Counted from the first letter of the stretch, positions 19,433 to 28,632 are shown. The stretch: 64,000 nucleotides of DNA from Paenibacillus ottowii (GCF_006874425.1 NZ_VIJZ01000005.1:310001-374000), one strand, 5' to 3'. Translations and numbers: made by a program. The notes: generated from the letters alone by a model not told the origin.

Positions 19433-20479
19433 TTATGACATCCTTCTAATACGCCTGATGATTTCTCCAGCTTCCCCTGACAATAAAAACCGATAGGTTG
19501 TGTCCGGTACAAGCTGCTTCACTTTTTCCATGTGACCCAGACGAATATATTTACGAACTGCAGAGGCGCTAATGGCCTCCCCTTCCCGTAGCAATCGCGG
19601 TATTTCCTCTACGTCGATTCCAGTGGAAGGCAGTAATTTTTTCATGATCGTGTTGTACCTTCGGGTCAAGACACAGTTTGGCTCCTGACCAATATACCGT
19701 TTTTTAATATTTAGCAATGGAGCCATATACTGGATAAAAATTTTTAAATCAAGTGATATATGCGTGCTTGCCGCGTCTTCATCATTTTTAAAGAAGTAAG
19801 AAGGAAACGTTGCGCCGGAGATGATATAGTCTTTGCCTTTGTGCAGGACCACATTGTCCAAATGCCTCACGCCTTCTTCAACTAGTCTGTATCTAACAGC
19901 TGATGGAAAAATGGATCGATCCTCCCAGACTACAAACAGATGTACCTTTTCCCAAACCGCTGCTGCATACTCGACTAAGTGCAAATGTCCCAATGTGAAT
20001 GGATTACAGTTCATGACAATCGTAGCCGAAGGCACGAGATCGCCCGATTCCTGCAAAAGCTCTTGCTGATACTGCCTGACACCATCCCAACGGTTTTCCA
20101 ACAGGACAGCCTTGAAGGATTCCTCCACGATTGGATAAAAGCCAAGATCCTTGAAAATTTGTTTATTTAGTGGCTTTGTATAAATAAACAGGTGATCCCT
20201 TCCCCGCCTATATTCTTCATTTACTAAATGGCTAACAATTTGTGCAGATAGCCCCTGATTTTTATAAGCTTCATCCACAGCAATACACTTCAGTACACTG
20301 CCTGAAAAGGAACCCGTAGCGGCAATGTCGCCGCCATCTACAATTTCCATCGTATATTCAATTGGATGGTCTATTCTAAGACCTTGGCGCTTAAGGAAAT
20401 CGCGAAGCTTTCTTTGAGCGTCTTCAGAGGCTGGATTTATAATCTCTTCACGCAAATGTTCCATCCACATAGCCATCAT
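19433..20479 (-). CDS. citC: [Citrate (pro-3S)-lyase] ligase CitC
   Basis: Acetylates the thiol of the citrate lyase prosthetic group with acetate and ATP, activating the enzyme. The protein of about 348 residues has an N-terminal GNAT-like domain (about 30-125, with VDEAYKNQGLSAQIV). A nucleotidyltransferase domain follows with MNCNPFTLGHLHLVEYA (about 155-172; the T-x-GH adenylate site) and the C-terminal REGEAISASAVRKYI. Several starts are possible between 20485 and 20464; ATG 20479 behind CGGTGAT is chosen without strong preference. It lies 24 bp after the malic-enzyme-family gene. Confidence 0.92.
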   Translation of the reverse strand: MMAMWMEHLREEIINPASEDAQRKLRDFLKRQGLRIDHPIEYTMEIVDGGDIAATGSFSGSVLKCIAVDEAYKNQGLSAQIVSHLVNEEYRRGRDHLFIYTKPLNKQIFKDLGFYPIVEESFKAVLLENRWDGVRQYQQELLQESGDLVPSATIVMNCNPFTLGHLHLVEYAAAVWEKVHLFVVWEDRSIFPSAVRYRLVEEGVRHLDNVVLHKGKDYIISGATFPSYFFKNDEDAASTHISLDLKIFIQYMAPLLNIKKRYIGQEPNCVLTRRYNTIMKKLLPSTGIDVEEIPRLLREGEAISASAVRKYIRLGHMEKVKQLVPDTTYRFLLSGEAGEIIRRIRRMS

Positions 20480-20503
20480 GATCACCGTTTTTTCTCGATG
20501 GTT

Positions 20504-21676
20504 TTATTTTCTTACGACACCGCTTTGTTCTGCGACGATTTTTACTGCTTTACTAACCGCAGCACTTACTCTTTTGTCAATCGCATCTGGAACGATATAG
20601 GTATCGTCAAGTTCCTCATCTGTTACCAGAGCTGCGATGCTTCTGGCCGCCGCTAATTTCATTTCCAGCGTGATGTCCGTAGCTTTGGCATCAAACGCGC
20701 CTCTGAAAATACCGGGGAATGCCAGCAGGTTATTGATTTGGTTGTGAAAATCCGATCTGCCGGTCGCAACAATTCGTGCTCCGCCTTTGTATGCTTCCTC
20801 CGGCAAAATTTCTGGAATCGGATTGGCAAGGGCAAAAATGATGCTTTCATTGCTCATGGTTTGCACCATTTCTTTGGTCATCACATCTGCAACCGATAAT
20901 CCAATAAAGATGTCCTTGTCCTTGATGACTTCTGCAAGGCTGCCGGTTTCTTTATCACGATTCGTCAGCTTGGCAATTTGCTGCTGAGGCTTATTGAGAG
21001 AGGTGTCTCCTTCGACCAGGGCACCATTTATATCGCAGAGAACCATATGCTTTGCTCCTGCAGCGAGCAATAGCTTGGCGGTGGCGATCCCCGAAGCTCC
21101 CGCTCCATTGATGAGAATTCGCACATCCTCCACTTTTTTGCCCACAAGTTTCAAGGCGTTCAATAACCCTGCAAGCACAGCAACTGCCGTTCCATGTTGA
21201 TCATCATGATAAATCGGAATGTTCAGTTTTTCTTTTAATTTGTCTTCAATATAAAAGCATTCCGGGGCCTTGATGTCTTCAAGATGAATGCCTCCAAAAC
21301 CTGGGGCAATTACTTCAACCGTGCGCACAAACTCGTCTGGATCAGTGGTGTCGATACAAATAGGGAACGCATTCACCCCACCAAATTCTTTGAGCAACAA
21401 GGCCTTGCCCTCTATGACAGGCAGCCCTGCCTCGGGGCCAATATCCCCCAGGCCCAGCACTGCTGTCCCATTCGTCACAATCGCTACGCTGCTCCCTTTA
21501 ATCGTGTATTCATAGGCTTTGCTCTTATCTTTGGCGATTTCCTTGCATGGTTCGGCAACACCAGGTGTATAGGCTATCGCTAAGTCCTGTTTACTTACAA
21601 CCGGTACTGTTCCTGTAATCTCCAGTTTACCGTTTCTAAGGCGGTGTGCCTGTAAGGCGGCTTCTTTTATACTCAT
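20504..21676 (-). CDS. Malic-enzyme-family protein, probable oxaloacetate decarboxylase of citrate pathway (CitM/MaeA-like)
   Basis: A 390-residue member of the short bacterial malic enzyme family. Catalytic and metal residues are present: Tyr36 (AIAYTPG), the lysine pair in EGKALLLKEFGG (about 91-96), and HDDQHGT (157-163). The nucleotide-binding GAGASG lies at 191-196. Family enzymes decarboxylate malate with NAD(P), and the CitM branch in lactic acid bacteria decarboxylates the oxaloacetate released by citrate lyase. The position between citF and citC points to the latter role, but sequence alone does not decide. ATG 21676 has no ribosome site; GGGGAGG lies at 21717-21711, about 35 bases upstream (see findings). 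Confidence 0.88.
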   Translation of the reverse strand: MSIKEAALQAHRLRNGKLEITGTVPVVSKQDLAIAYTPGVAEPCKEIAKDKSKAYEYTIKGSSVAIVTNGTAVLGLGDIGPEAGLPVIEGKALLLKEFGGVNAFPICIDTTDPDEFVRTVEVIAPGFGGIHLEDIKAPECFYIEDKLKEKLNIPIYHDDQHGTAVAVLAGLLNALKLVGKKVEDVRILINGAGASGIATAKLLLAAGAKHMVLCDINGALVEGDTSLNKPQQQIAKLTNRDKETGSLAEVIKDKDIFIGLSVADVMTKEMVQTMSNESIIFALANPIPEILPEEAYKGGARIVATGRSDFHNQINNLLAFPGIFRGAFDAKATDITLEMKLAAARSIAALVTDEELDDTYIVPDAIDKRVSAAVSKAVKIVAEQSGVVRK

Positions 21677-21730
21677 AAGTTTGTTCGTACTGAGCAGTTG
21701 CTCAATACTTCCTCCCCTTGGTTTATAATT

Positions 21731-23290
21731 TTAGCGTCCTTGTTTCACTTGACGAATGACATCAATTACAGAACCATCACGATATTTAACAACACCTACA
21801 ATTTTATCTTCCCATTGTATCGGCTCCGGTTTGCCGACAATCCATGTTGCCTTCTCTTGCATCTCTTCGATCGTGAAGACAGGGAGCTTGGCTGCTTTTA
21901 AGTTAGCCAGGAGATCTTGGCGGGTAGGGTTCACAGCGATGCCTTGATCCGTAACAAGTACGTCAACCGTATGGCCTGGTGTGATAATGGTATTGACACG
22001 ATCAAGAATAGCAGGCATTCTTCCGCGAATCAGCGGAGCGACGATGATCGATACTGCAGCACCTGCGGCAGTGTCGCAGTGTCCGCCGGAAGCTCCCCGG
22101 ATGATCCCATCAGACCCGGTAATTACATTCACATTAAAATTCAAATCAATCTCCAGCGCACTCAGCACAACAACATCCAGTTGGTGAGCAGCACAGCCTA
22201 TATTTTCAGGGCTTGCATAATATTCCGCACAAATTTGTTGATGGAATTTATTCTTTCTCAGCGATTCTACAGCACGCAGGTCAAAGCTCTGCACGTCCAA
22301 AAGCTTTTCAATCAATCCTTCTTCATGCAGGTCAACGATTTGTTGGGTAATCCCCCCCAGGGCAAAGCCTGCTTTGATATTGGCGGCAAGCATTTTTTCC
22401 CGCAGAAATCTGGTTGTTGCAAGCGAAGCCCCCCCGGACCCGGTTTGCAATGAGAAACCATCCGTGAAATATCCGGATGCTTCAATCACATCTGCCGCGT
22501 TTTTAGCAATTAACAGTTCCTTCGGATTCTTGGTGTAACGGGTAGCCCCTGAGACAATCCCCTTCTGATCACCGATGCGATCCACGACGACCACATAATC
22601 CACCAGAGTTTCAGGAATGGCGAATGGAGTGTTCGGATAAGGGACCAAATGGTCAGTAATCATCACAACATTGCGCGCATACTGTGCATCTACCATGGCA
22701 TATCCCATGGAGCCGCATGCCGATGGAGCTTCGTTTATGCTGCAAGTTCCGTTTGCATTGCCGTATGCATCGCAAGAAGGAGCGCCCAAAAAGGCGACGT
22801 CAATCGGGCATTCTCCTGATGCAATCGCTCTTGCGCGGCCACCGTGAGAGTTAATCGTCACCGGAATATCAAACCATCCATAGGAGTATGCCTGAGCCAG
22901 CTCACCTCTGAGGCCACTGGTCTCAATTCTGCGGATGACACCGTTTCGCACGTGCTCTATCAATGGGGCATGGATATCTGTCAAGGAGCTAGCTGCCAGG
23001 ACAAGATCACGAATCCCCATTTTGGCGATTTTATCCATGACCCTATTCACGATAAAATCCCCATTGCGAAAATGGTGGTGGAAGGAGATCGTCATCCCAC
23101 TGCGCAAGCCAGTAGCTTCAATGGCCTTCTCTATCGAATCAATGATTTTATTTTGGGCAGGATTTTGCTGGCGGTCTTTTAACCGCTCTGTATTTTTAAA
23201 TTGCCCGTAAGTCGATTTGCGATCAAAGGGAGTTACCGCATCAAGTCCTTCAATAGCTAAAGGAATTTCTCTCCCAGCACCGTTTAGCAT
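21731..23290 (-). CDS. citF: Citrate lyase alpha subunit (citrate CoA-transferase)
   Basis: Exchanges acetate for citrate on the acyl carrier subunit, forming citryl-ACP. The 519-residue protein contains TISFHHHFRNGDFIVN (about 70-86), the repeated CoA-transferase glycine-rich segments such as AFLGAPSCDAYGN, and GSDGIIRGASGGHCDTAAGA (about 393-412). Length matches CitF of other bacteria (about 505-520). ATG 23290, five bases after AAGGTGA, is chosen; GTG 23299 is the alternative. It follows citE by about 10 bp. With CitD and CitE it forms the citrate lyase complex, which splits citrate to acetate and oxaloacetate. Confidence 0.96.
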   Translation of the reverse strand: MLNGAGREIPLAIEGLDAVTPFDRKSTYGQFKNTERLKDRQQNPAQNKIIDSIEKAIEATGLRSGMTISFHHHFRNGDFIVNRVMDKIAKMGIRDLVLAASSLTDIHAPLIEHVRNGVIRRIETSGLRGELAQAYSYGWFDIPVTINSHGGRARAIASGECPIDVAFLGAPSCDAYGNANGTCSINEAPSACGSMGYAMVDAQYARNVVMITDHLVPYPNTPFAIPETLVDYVVVVDRIGDQKGIVSGATRYTKNPKELLIAKNAADVIEASGYFTDGFSLQTGSGGASLATTRFLREKMLAANIKAGFALGGITQQIVDLHEEGLIEKLLDVQSFDLRAVESLRKNKFHQQICAEYYASPENIGCAAHQLDVVVLSALEIDLNFNVNVITGSDGIIRGASGGHCDTAAGAAVSIIVAPLIRGRMPAILDRVNTIITPGHTVDVLVTDQGIAVNPTRQDLLANLKAAKLPVFTIEEMQEKATWIVGKPEPIQWEDKIVGVVKYRDGSVIDVIRQVKQGR

Positions 23291-23300
23291 AACACTCACC

Positions 23301-24182
23301 TTACTCTACGTTTATTTTTGCCGCTTCCGCCAGATCAAGTACTCTGCGTGCACGTTCTACAATCGGACGGTCAATCATTTTACCGTCGAGACTGATCACA
23401 CCTGAGCCATTTGCCTCCGCTTCGAGGCTGGCCTCAATGATCCGCTTTGATTTTTGGATCTCTGTTTTTGTCGGCGTATAGATGCGGTTTACAATCTCGA
23501 TCTGACGTGGGTTAATAATGGATTTGCCGTCAAAGCCCAGCTGTTTGATCAACTTCACCTCGTTAGCAAAGCCCTCCTCATTATTTACATCTGAGTAGAC
23601 TGTATCGACAGCAGCAATGCCAGCAGCTCTTGCCGCAAATAGTATAAGGCTTCGTGCTGTCAATAGCTCAATGCCTTCTGGCGAGCGCGTTGTCTTCAAG
23701 TCTGTGACGAAATCCTCCGCTCCAATGGCGATGCCGATTAGTCGCTTGCTGGCAACCGCAATTTGCGCTGCATTCAATGCGCCCTTACCACTCTCAACCG
23801 CTGCAAAAAGCTTGATCGTCCCAAGCTCCATGCCGATCTTTTGTTCAATTCCGGTAATCAATTCATCCGCCTCCATCACATCATCGGCGGTCTCTGTTTT
23901 CGGTAATCGAATAGCAGTTGGCTTCGCTCGTACAATCGCTTCAAAATCGTCTCTGCCGTATGGCGTATTGAGCGGGTTGACCCTGACCAGCACCTCGATG
24001 CCTCCGAAATCAAAGGTTTTCAAAGCCTGGTAAACCAGCAAACGTGCTGCATCTTTTTCGTATAGGGAAACGGAATCCTCAAGGTCGATCATAATCGAAT
24101 CTGCCCCATAGATATGGGCGTCCCGGATCATCCCTGGGTTATTCCCGGGTACATACAACATGGTCCTTCTCAGTTTCTGCAT
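23301..24182 (-). CDS. citE: Citrate lyase beta subunit (citryl-ACP lyase)
   Basis: Cleaves citryl-ACP to acetyl-ACP and oxaloacetate in a Mg-dependent reaction. The 293-residue TIM-barrel protein begins with the family signature RRTMLYVPGNNPGMI and has DSIMIDLEDSV (about 28-38; acidic metal site), VRVNPLNTPYG (about 67-77) and IGIAIGAEDFVTDL (about 149-162). It is full length. Its ATG follows the citD stop codon directly, with GGAGGCG at the end of citD as ribosome site. This tight coupling suits a fixed subunit ratio. Confidence 0.96.
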   Translation of the reverse strand: MQKLRRTMLYVPGNNPGMIRDAHIYGADSIMIDLEDSVSLYEKDAARLLVYQALKTFDFGGIEVLVRVNPLNTPYGRDDFEAIVRAKPTAIRLPKTETADDVMEADELITGIEQKIGMELGTIKLFAAVESGKGALNAAQIAVASKRLIGIAIGAEDFVTDLKTTRSPEGIELLTARSLILFAARAAGIAAVDTVYSDVNNEEGFANEVKLIKQLGFDGKSIINPRQIEIVNRIYTPTKTEIQKSKRIIEASLEAEANGSGVISLDGKMIDRPIVERARRVLDLAEAAKINVE

Positions 24183-24476
24183 CTATTCCGCCTCCCATGG
24201 TCGGCAGCCACCCTCGACCACTCTGTTTACGGCTGTCATGACTCTAGCTTTAATGGCACAATCTAGTGCCCCTTTATCATTCGCTTGGACATATGCGTGT
24301 TCAATGCCCATTTCTTGTAATGTTTCGAGAATCACTTTGCGAATCTGGTTCCCAAACTGGTTCTCTACCGTACTTTTTAACTCGATTTCAATCCCCTTCG
24401 TGCCGTTCGGCTCAATGGAAATCATAATATCGCTTGATTCCAGTGTGCCGGCCATGCCTACTTGCTGAATAATCAA
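24183..24476 (-). CDS. citD: Citrate lyase gamma subunit (acyl carrier protein)
   Basis: A 97-residue carrier protein holding the phosphoribosyl-dephospho-CoA prosthetic group on which acetyl and citryl groups are exchanged. The attachment region AGTLESSDIMI is intact, with Ser14 (or Ser15) as the modified serine by analogy with Klebsiella CitD. The C-terminal ALDCAIKARVMTAVNR is also typical. Translation starts at TTG 24476, eight bases after AGAGGTG. It lies 45 bp after the sensor kinase gene and directly before citE, so kinase and lyase genes appear to share a transcript. Confidence 0.94.
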   Translation of the reverse strand: MIIQQVGMAGTLESSDIMISIEPNGTKGIEIELKSTVENQFGNQIRKVILETLQEMGIEHAYVQANDKGALDCAIKARVMTAVNRVVEGGCRPWEAE

Positions 24477-24521
24477 TGTCTACACCTCTTTTTCCAATTG
24501 GATGGTAGATACTCTCCATCT

Positions 24522-26765
24522 TCAGGATTGCAGAACCTTATAAATCATTTGTGCCATATCTGAACCTGCTGCAGGCTTACACATATATTCATCAATGATC
24601 AATCTCTCCTTGTATGCCACCACATGATCCTCGACGTAACCGGTAATCAGGATAATCTTCATACTTGGATTGATTACCTTGATACGTTCAGCCAATTCCG
24701 TACCCGTCAGATAAGGCATAGCCTGATCCGTAATGACCAGATCGTAGTGGTTTGGAGACTTTTCAAACCGCTGTAATGCTGCCATGCTGTCTACTTCTGT
24801 CTCAACCTGGAAACCATACAATTCCAGCCCTTTTCTCATCGCTTTCAACACACGCTGTTTATCATCGACCAGAAGGATGCGCTTTTGTTCAGTAAACACA
24901 GGGCTCTTATCGATCTCTGTATCTTTGGCTACAAACTCCGTTTTCGGCAGATATACCGTAAAGGTACTACCCTTGCCCAGCTCTGAATCCACGGCAATAA
25001 ATCCTTGATGTTTTTCGAGAATGCTTTGAACGATATACAATCCAAGCCCCGTACCCTCTCCTGCCGGTTTGGTTGTGAAAAAAGGATCAAAGATTTTCTG
25101 CAAGGTTTCGTCACTCATCCCTTTGCCCGTATCGGAAACAGATAAAGTAACGTAATCGCTGACTTCCAGAACGCTCTCCCGGATTTTTTTCACTTCTTTC
25201 AGGGGCATGGTATCCAATATAATTTTTAGTTCGCCCCCGGTTGTTTTCATAGCTTGATAGGCATTGTTGCACAGGTTCATAATGATTTGATGAATCTGTA
25301 CTTTATTTGCAAAGATAACGGCTGACTCTACCTGTTTTTTGAACACAGCTTTCACGCTGGGCGAGAGAAAGGATTTTATGAGTCCCAGCGCTTCTTCGAC
25401 CTGCTCTTCTACTTTGACCGGAGCGTTTTTCTTGACCTTCCCACTCTCCAGCCTGCTCAATAGCAGGATTTCCTCGATTATTAATCTTGCATTCTCGGAA
25501 GCATCATAAATCTCACTGACGTAATCATAAATTTCTTCAGTAGGTTCTATACTGCTGAGCATAATTTCTGCATAACCTTTGATAGGAGTCAAAAAATTAT
25601 TGAAATCATGAGCAATTTCCCCTGATAGCGTGCCGATTAACTGTAGCTTTTGCGAGTGCTGCAATTGAAGGTCCTTTTTCCGGAGCAGCTCGTTTTTGTT
25701 ATTCAGTTCCCGCAAATATCTTGTCTCATATTCCAAAGCCTCTTTATTTTTCTTCGTCTTCATGATGATATAAACGGCACAAGCCAACGTCAGGACGATC
25801 ATAGAAAAGATTTCAATGGTTTTAGTTCGATTTCGTGCAATCGGTTCTCTCACATCTTCGTAGTTCATGGCCGCGGCCACCACCCAAAACGAGTCACCCA
25901 GATGAACACGGGAAAAGGCCTCAATCTTTTTCGTCTTGGTATAGCATTCGTCCCCCCACCAATACGAATGGTAGAAAGCTGAGCCTTGTTCCTGGGTAAG
26001 CTGCATTTTGAACAGTTTTTCCAGATCGCCGTAATCAAGCCCCGGGTGTTTGTCCTTCATCGCTGATAGCGATAGCCCGATATTTTCTTCGCTTGGGTGC
26101 ATGAGATAGTGGCCTTGCTGATCCTTGACATGAATATAACCCTTGCTCCCAACACGAATCGGCTTCAACAGCTTCTCATACACCGCGTTTAGATTTACCA
26201 CACTGATCAGCGCACCTTGAAATTTCCCATCAAGATAAACAGGCTGAAACAGATGCACAATATAATTGCCTCGCCTCTCCAGCTTGGCCCTTGCGATGAA
26301 CGGTTTTTTTTCTCGCAGCATCCTTTGAATATCATCCTTGATAAATTCATAGGCTTTAATCGCATCTGTACGATTGCGCTTCGGAAAAGTGTGTACTACT
26401 CTTCCTTCCAGGTTCACCTGGCTAATCTGATAAATGCTATCTTTTTTGGCGGTATAATAAGCAGATAGGTTTTCGTCAATCACAGTTTCATTTTTATTGG
26501 ATATGGCGAGCGACATCTGCTGGTTTCCTGCTAATATTTGCAGGGAGTGCATTTGTTCGTCGAAAAAGGACTCAATAGACATGCTGTTTAACTTGGCAAT
26601 CGTCAGCAATTGCTGCTGCTGTTGTTCAATTACGGTACGTTCTCCGTCCATATACGAGCCATAGGCCATCCATAGAAGAACTAGAAAAGAAATCGGAAGC
26701 ACTAGCATAGTGAGAAATGAAAAATGGCTTCGATAATGAAATAGTATCTCTCGTGAACATCTCAT
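24522..26765 (-). CDS. Cache-domain hybrid histidine kinase with C-terminal receiver
   Basis: A 747-residue membrane sensor. Parts in order: membrane helix about 16-36; extracellular double-Cache domain about 45-310; second helix about 318-337; short coiled coil; HisKA with phospho-accepting His386 in GEIAHDFNN; and HATPase with N-box [10 protein letters not shown] (497-506), DTGKGM (545-550) and GEGTGLGL (569-576). A receiver domain follows with Asp634/635, acceptor Asp680, Thr708 and Lys730, all present. The AHDFNN type and attached receiver resemble proteobacterial hybrid kinases rather than CitA. It precedes citD in the same operon, so citrate or a related acid is the likely signal (inference). 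No HPt domain is seen. Confidence 0.92.
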   Translation of the reverse strand: MRCSREILFHYRSHFSFLTMLVLPISFLVLLWMAYGSYMDGERTVIEQQQQQLLTIAKLNSMSIESFFDEQMHSLQILAGNQQMSLAISNKNETVIDENLSAYYTAKKDSIYQISQVNLEGRVVHTFPKRNRTDAIKAYEFIKDDIQRMLREKKPFIARAKLERRGNYIVHLFQPVYLDGKFQGALISVVNLNAVYEKLLKPIRVGSKGYIHVKDQQGHYLMHPSEENIGLSLSAMKDKHPGLDYGDLEKLFKMQLTQEQGSAFYHSYWWGDECYTKTKKIEAFSRVHLGDSFWVVAAAMNYEDVREPIARNRTKTIEIFSMIVLTLACAVYIIMKTKKNKEALEYETRYLRELNNKNELLRKKDLQLQHSQKLQLIGTLSGEIAHDFNNFLTPIKGYAEIMLSSIEPTEEIYDYVSEIYDASENARLIIEEILLLSRLESGKVKKNAPVKVEEQVEEALGLIKSFLSPSVKAVFKKQVESAVIFANKVQIHQIIMNLCNNAYQAMKTTGGELKIILDTMPLKEVKKIRESVLEVSDYVTLSVSDTGKGMSDETLQKIFDPFFTTKPAGEGTGLGLYIVQSILEKHQGFIAVDSELGKGSTFTVYLPKTEFVAKDTEIDKSPVFTEQKRILLVDDKQRVLKAMRKGLELYGFQVETEVDSMAALQRFEKSPNHYDLVITDQAMPYLTGTELAERIKVINPSMKIILITGYVEDHVVAYKERLIIDEYMCKPAAGSDMAQMIYKVLQS

Positions 26766-26838
26766 CCTGTTTTACCTTCTCCATCGAGCTAGTAGCCCAT
26801 CAGTCCCTAACCCTAGTACTAGGGCCAGTTCGCTTCCG

Positions 26839-26847
26839 AGTATATCA
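26839..26847 (-). promoter_or_regulatory. Candidate extended -10 of kinase-citrate lyase operon
   Basis: TGATATACT on the minus strand is a TGn extended -10. No good -35 is present. It lies 37 bp downstream of the conserved 64-bp element, as expected for a promoter needing an activator, and 73 bp before the kinase start codon. Confidence 0.5.
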
Positions 26848-26883
26848 GTTATTCACGTTCGCCTACTAAATGGTGTCTCAAGA

Positions 26884-26947
26884 CAACTTCATTGTAATAA
26901 CAAGATCTTAAAGTACCCTGTAAAATTATTAATTTTTTTTAAGATTT
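26884..26947 (-). repeat. Conserved 64-bp element, copy B (upstream of kinase-lyase operon)
   Basis: Nearly the same sequence as 28411-28474. Key parts are ATTGTAA (26891-26897), ATCTTAAAG (26905-26913), CCCTG (26916-26920) and TTAAGA (26939-26944). TCTTAA and TTAAGA form inverted arms 33 bp apart. CTTAAA at 26907 is followed 21 bp later by ATTAAT. Probably the binding site of the cluster's response regulator (inference). Confidence 0.7.
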
Positions 26948-26954
26948 CACCACT

Positions 26955-28304
26955 TTAGTGTGTAAGGTATCGCAGCAGGAAAATAGCAAGTGTTACCGTT
27001 GCTGCTCCCCCGAGACGGGTGGATACCTGGGCAAATGGCATGAGTACCATTCTATCGGCTGCAGAAAGAATCGCAACATCCCCTGTTCCACCTTGGCTGC
27101 ATCGAGTAGAAGTTATAATCGCGGCTTCAACTGGGTACATTTTCATCCACTTGCCAGCAAAATATCCACCCACAACCACAGCTAATACAGTTACTAAAAT
27201 GGTGATGAAATAAGCAGGGCTAATTACAGAAATCAGTGCCTCCCATGGTGTTTTGGCTACACCTACGGCAAGCAGAAGCGGGTACGTTACAGCGATAACA
27301 AAGAAACGTTGCATTTGTTGCGCTCCATCTTCAAGGAATTTTGGCAACCAGCCAAAATATTTTGCCAAAAATGCCGCAAAAAGCATTACAATCGGACCAG
27401 GTAGACCAACAAACTCAGCGGTTAAGGTACCTAACATGAAGAACCCGAAAGCTAAAATTGCTCCAGCGGCCATTTGGTAAAGATCAAGCGGCTTTTTATT
27501 TTTATCCTCTGCAAGTCCCAAAACATCGCTATCCCCTGTTTTGAGTAGCGTGCCGTTACCAGTAAGCTCCGGTCTTCTATCTCCCAGTTGTTTCAACAAG
27601 CCGGACAAAATAATAGCACACAAGCTACCCAGCATGACCGCAGGAATAACCATGGCAAATTGCTCACCTTGAGTCGAACCCAAAATTTGGCTGTAGCCGA
27701 TAGAGAGTGGAATTGCACCTTCACCAACGCCTCCAGCCATGATAGGAACAAGAATGTAAAACAAGGTATCATACGCTGAGATTCCTAAAGCCACACCTGT
27801 AAGCAATCCGACGCCTGTTCCGACAATAGATCCGACCGCCAAAGGGACTGCCAATCTAACGACCGCTTTGATCATGAGTTCCCGGTTCATGCCAAGGATA
27901 CTGCCAGCGATAACAATTGCGATGTACACATACAGAAAATTGGTATTATCCATAAAAACAGTAACAGAATCAATGGCTGACTGCGGGAGAAGATGAGCAT
28001 ACACCATGTATGAAGGTACAAACGTTGCCATAATTGCAGCGCCGCCGATATCCTTTAGAATAGGGATGCGCTTTCCGATTTCCGCCAGAATAAAGCCATA
28101 TAAGACCATGACAGATACAGCCCCAGGCATATCACTAGCGAGCTTTCCAGTGTTCATCAGCATGTAGACAACAGCCATAAACGGGATATAAAGGCCTACA
28201 GGAATGACTCCTCCAATCTTGTAATTCAACACCTTTTGCCATTTGGACTCTGTTGGCGGCTGTAGCTTAAGTTCTGCGGCTTCTTGTAGATTATTAGTGA
28301 CCAC
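26955..28304 (-). CDS. 2-hydroxycarboxylate transporter (CitS/CimH-type citrate or malate symporter)
   Basis: A 449-residue secondary transporter of the 2HCT family, which takes up citrate or malate with Na+ or H+, or exchanges it for lactate. Both reentrant-loop GG motifs are present: AGGVGEGAIPLS (about 190-201) and QGGTGDVAILSAADRM (about 405-420), the second followed by PFAQVSTRLGG with the substrate-binding arginine. About 11 membrane helices fit the sequence. It starts at GTG 28304, eight bases after AGGAGG. The citrate lyase genes downstream make citrate the likely substrate; coupling ion and exchange mode cannot be told from sequence. Confidence 0.93.
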   Translation of the reverse strand: MVTNNLQEAAELKLQPPTESKWQKVLNYKIGGVIPVGLYIPFMAVVYMLMNTGKLASDMPGAVSVMVLYGFILAEIGKRIPILKDIGGAAIMATFVPSYMVYAHLLPQSAIDSVTVFMDNTNFLYVYIAIVIAGSILGMNRELMIKAVVRLAVPLAVGSIVGTGVGLLTGVALGISAYDTLFYILVPIMAGGVGEGAIPLSIGYSQILGSTQGEQFAMVIPAVMLGSLCAIILSGLLKQLGDRRPELTGNGTLLKTGDSDVLGLAEDKNKKPLDLYQMAAGAILAFGFFMLGTLTAEFVGLPGPIVMLFAAFLAKYFGWLPKFLEDGAQQMQRFFVIAVTYPLLLAVGVAKTPWEALISVISPAYFITILVTVLAVVVGGYFAGKWMKMYPVEAAIITSTRCSQGGTGDVAILSAADRMVLMPFAQVSTRLGGAATVTLAIFLLRYLTH

Positions 28305-28410
28305 TTCATCGCCTCCTAGATAATCAATCTGCTTTTATCCTCGAATCAATCGCTCGCCCGGGTTTTTACAAGATTTTCAGTAACGCTCTCGCTCATTGGA
28401 TGATTCGAGA

Positions 28411-28474
28411 TAACTAAATTGTAAAAAGTAAATCTTAAAGTATTCTGAGTAATCCTTAAATGTTTTTAAGAATC
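28411..28474 (-). repeat. Conserved 64-bp element, copy A (upstream of transporter gene)
   Basis: Matches 26884-26947 at 28 of the first 37 positions, and the rest is also alike. ATTGTAA (28418-28424), ATCTTAAAG (28432-28440), TTCTG (28443-28447), a second CTTAAA 21 bp on (28455), and TTAAGA (28466-28471) occur at the same offsets. It lies about 107 bp before the transporter start, close to the 119 bp of copy B before the kinase gene. Confidence 0.7.
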
Positions 28475-28487
28475 CTGTGACAAAAAT

Positions 28488-28503
28488 ATGTCAGCGCTTT
28501 CAA
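28488..28503 (+). promoter_or_regulatory. Catabolite-responsive element (cre) for CcpA
   Basis: ATGTCAGCGCTTTCAA fits the consensus WTGNNARCGNWWWCAW at every position. It sits 14 bp beyond copy A of the 64-bp element, upstream of the transporter gene. Catabolite repression of citrate uptake by preferred sugars is the expected effect. Binding itself is inferred. Confidence 0.65.
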
Positions 28504-28601
28504 AAACAAAAAGTCATGATTTGTGTGAGGGTGATGCCACGCCCCAAAGTTATGTATCCCCTTTTATACCTAAAATAGAGATGGTGTTAAAAATCATCAC
28601 C

Positions 28602-28632
28602 TATAAAAAAAGCTCCCCGAACCATCGGGGTG
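28602..28632 (-). terminator. Terminator of the response regulator gene
   Basis: On the minus strand CCCCGA/TCGGGG with loop TGGT and an outer GC pair, followed by TTTTTTT. It separates the regulator gene from the transporter gene. The 28305-28676 gap thus holds terminator, cre, element A and transporter leader. Confidence 0.85.
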
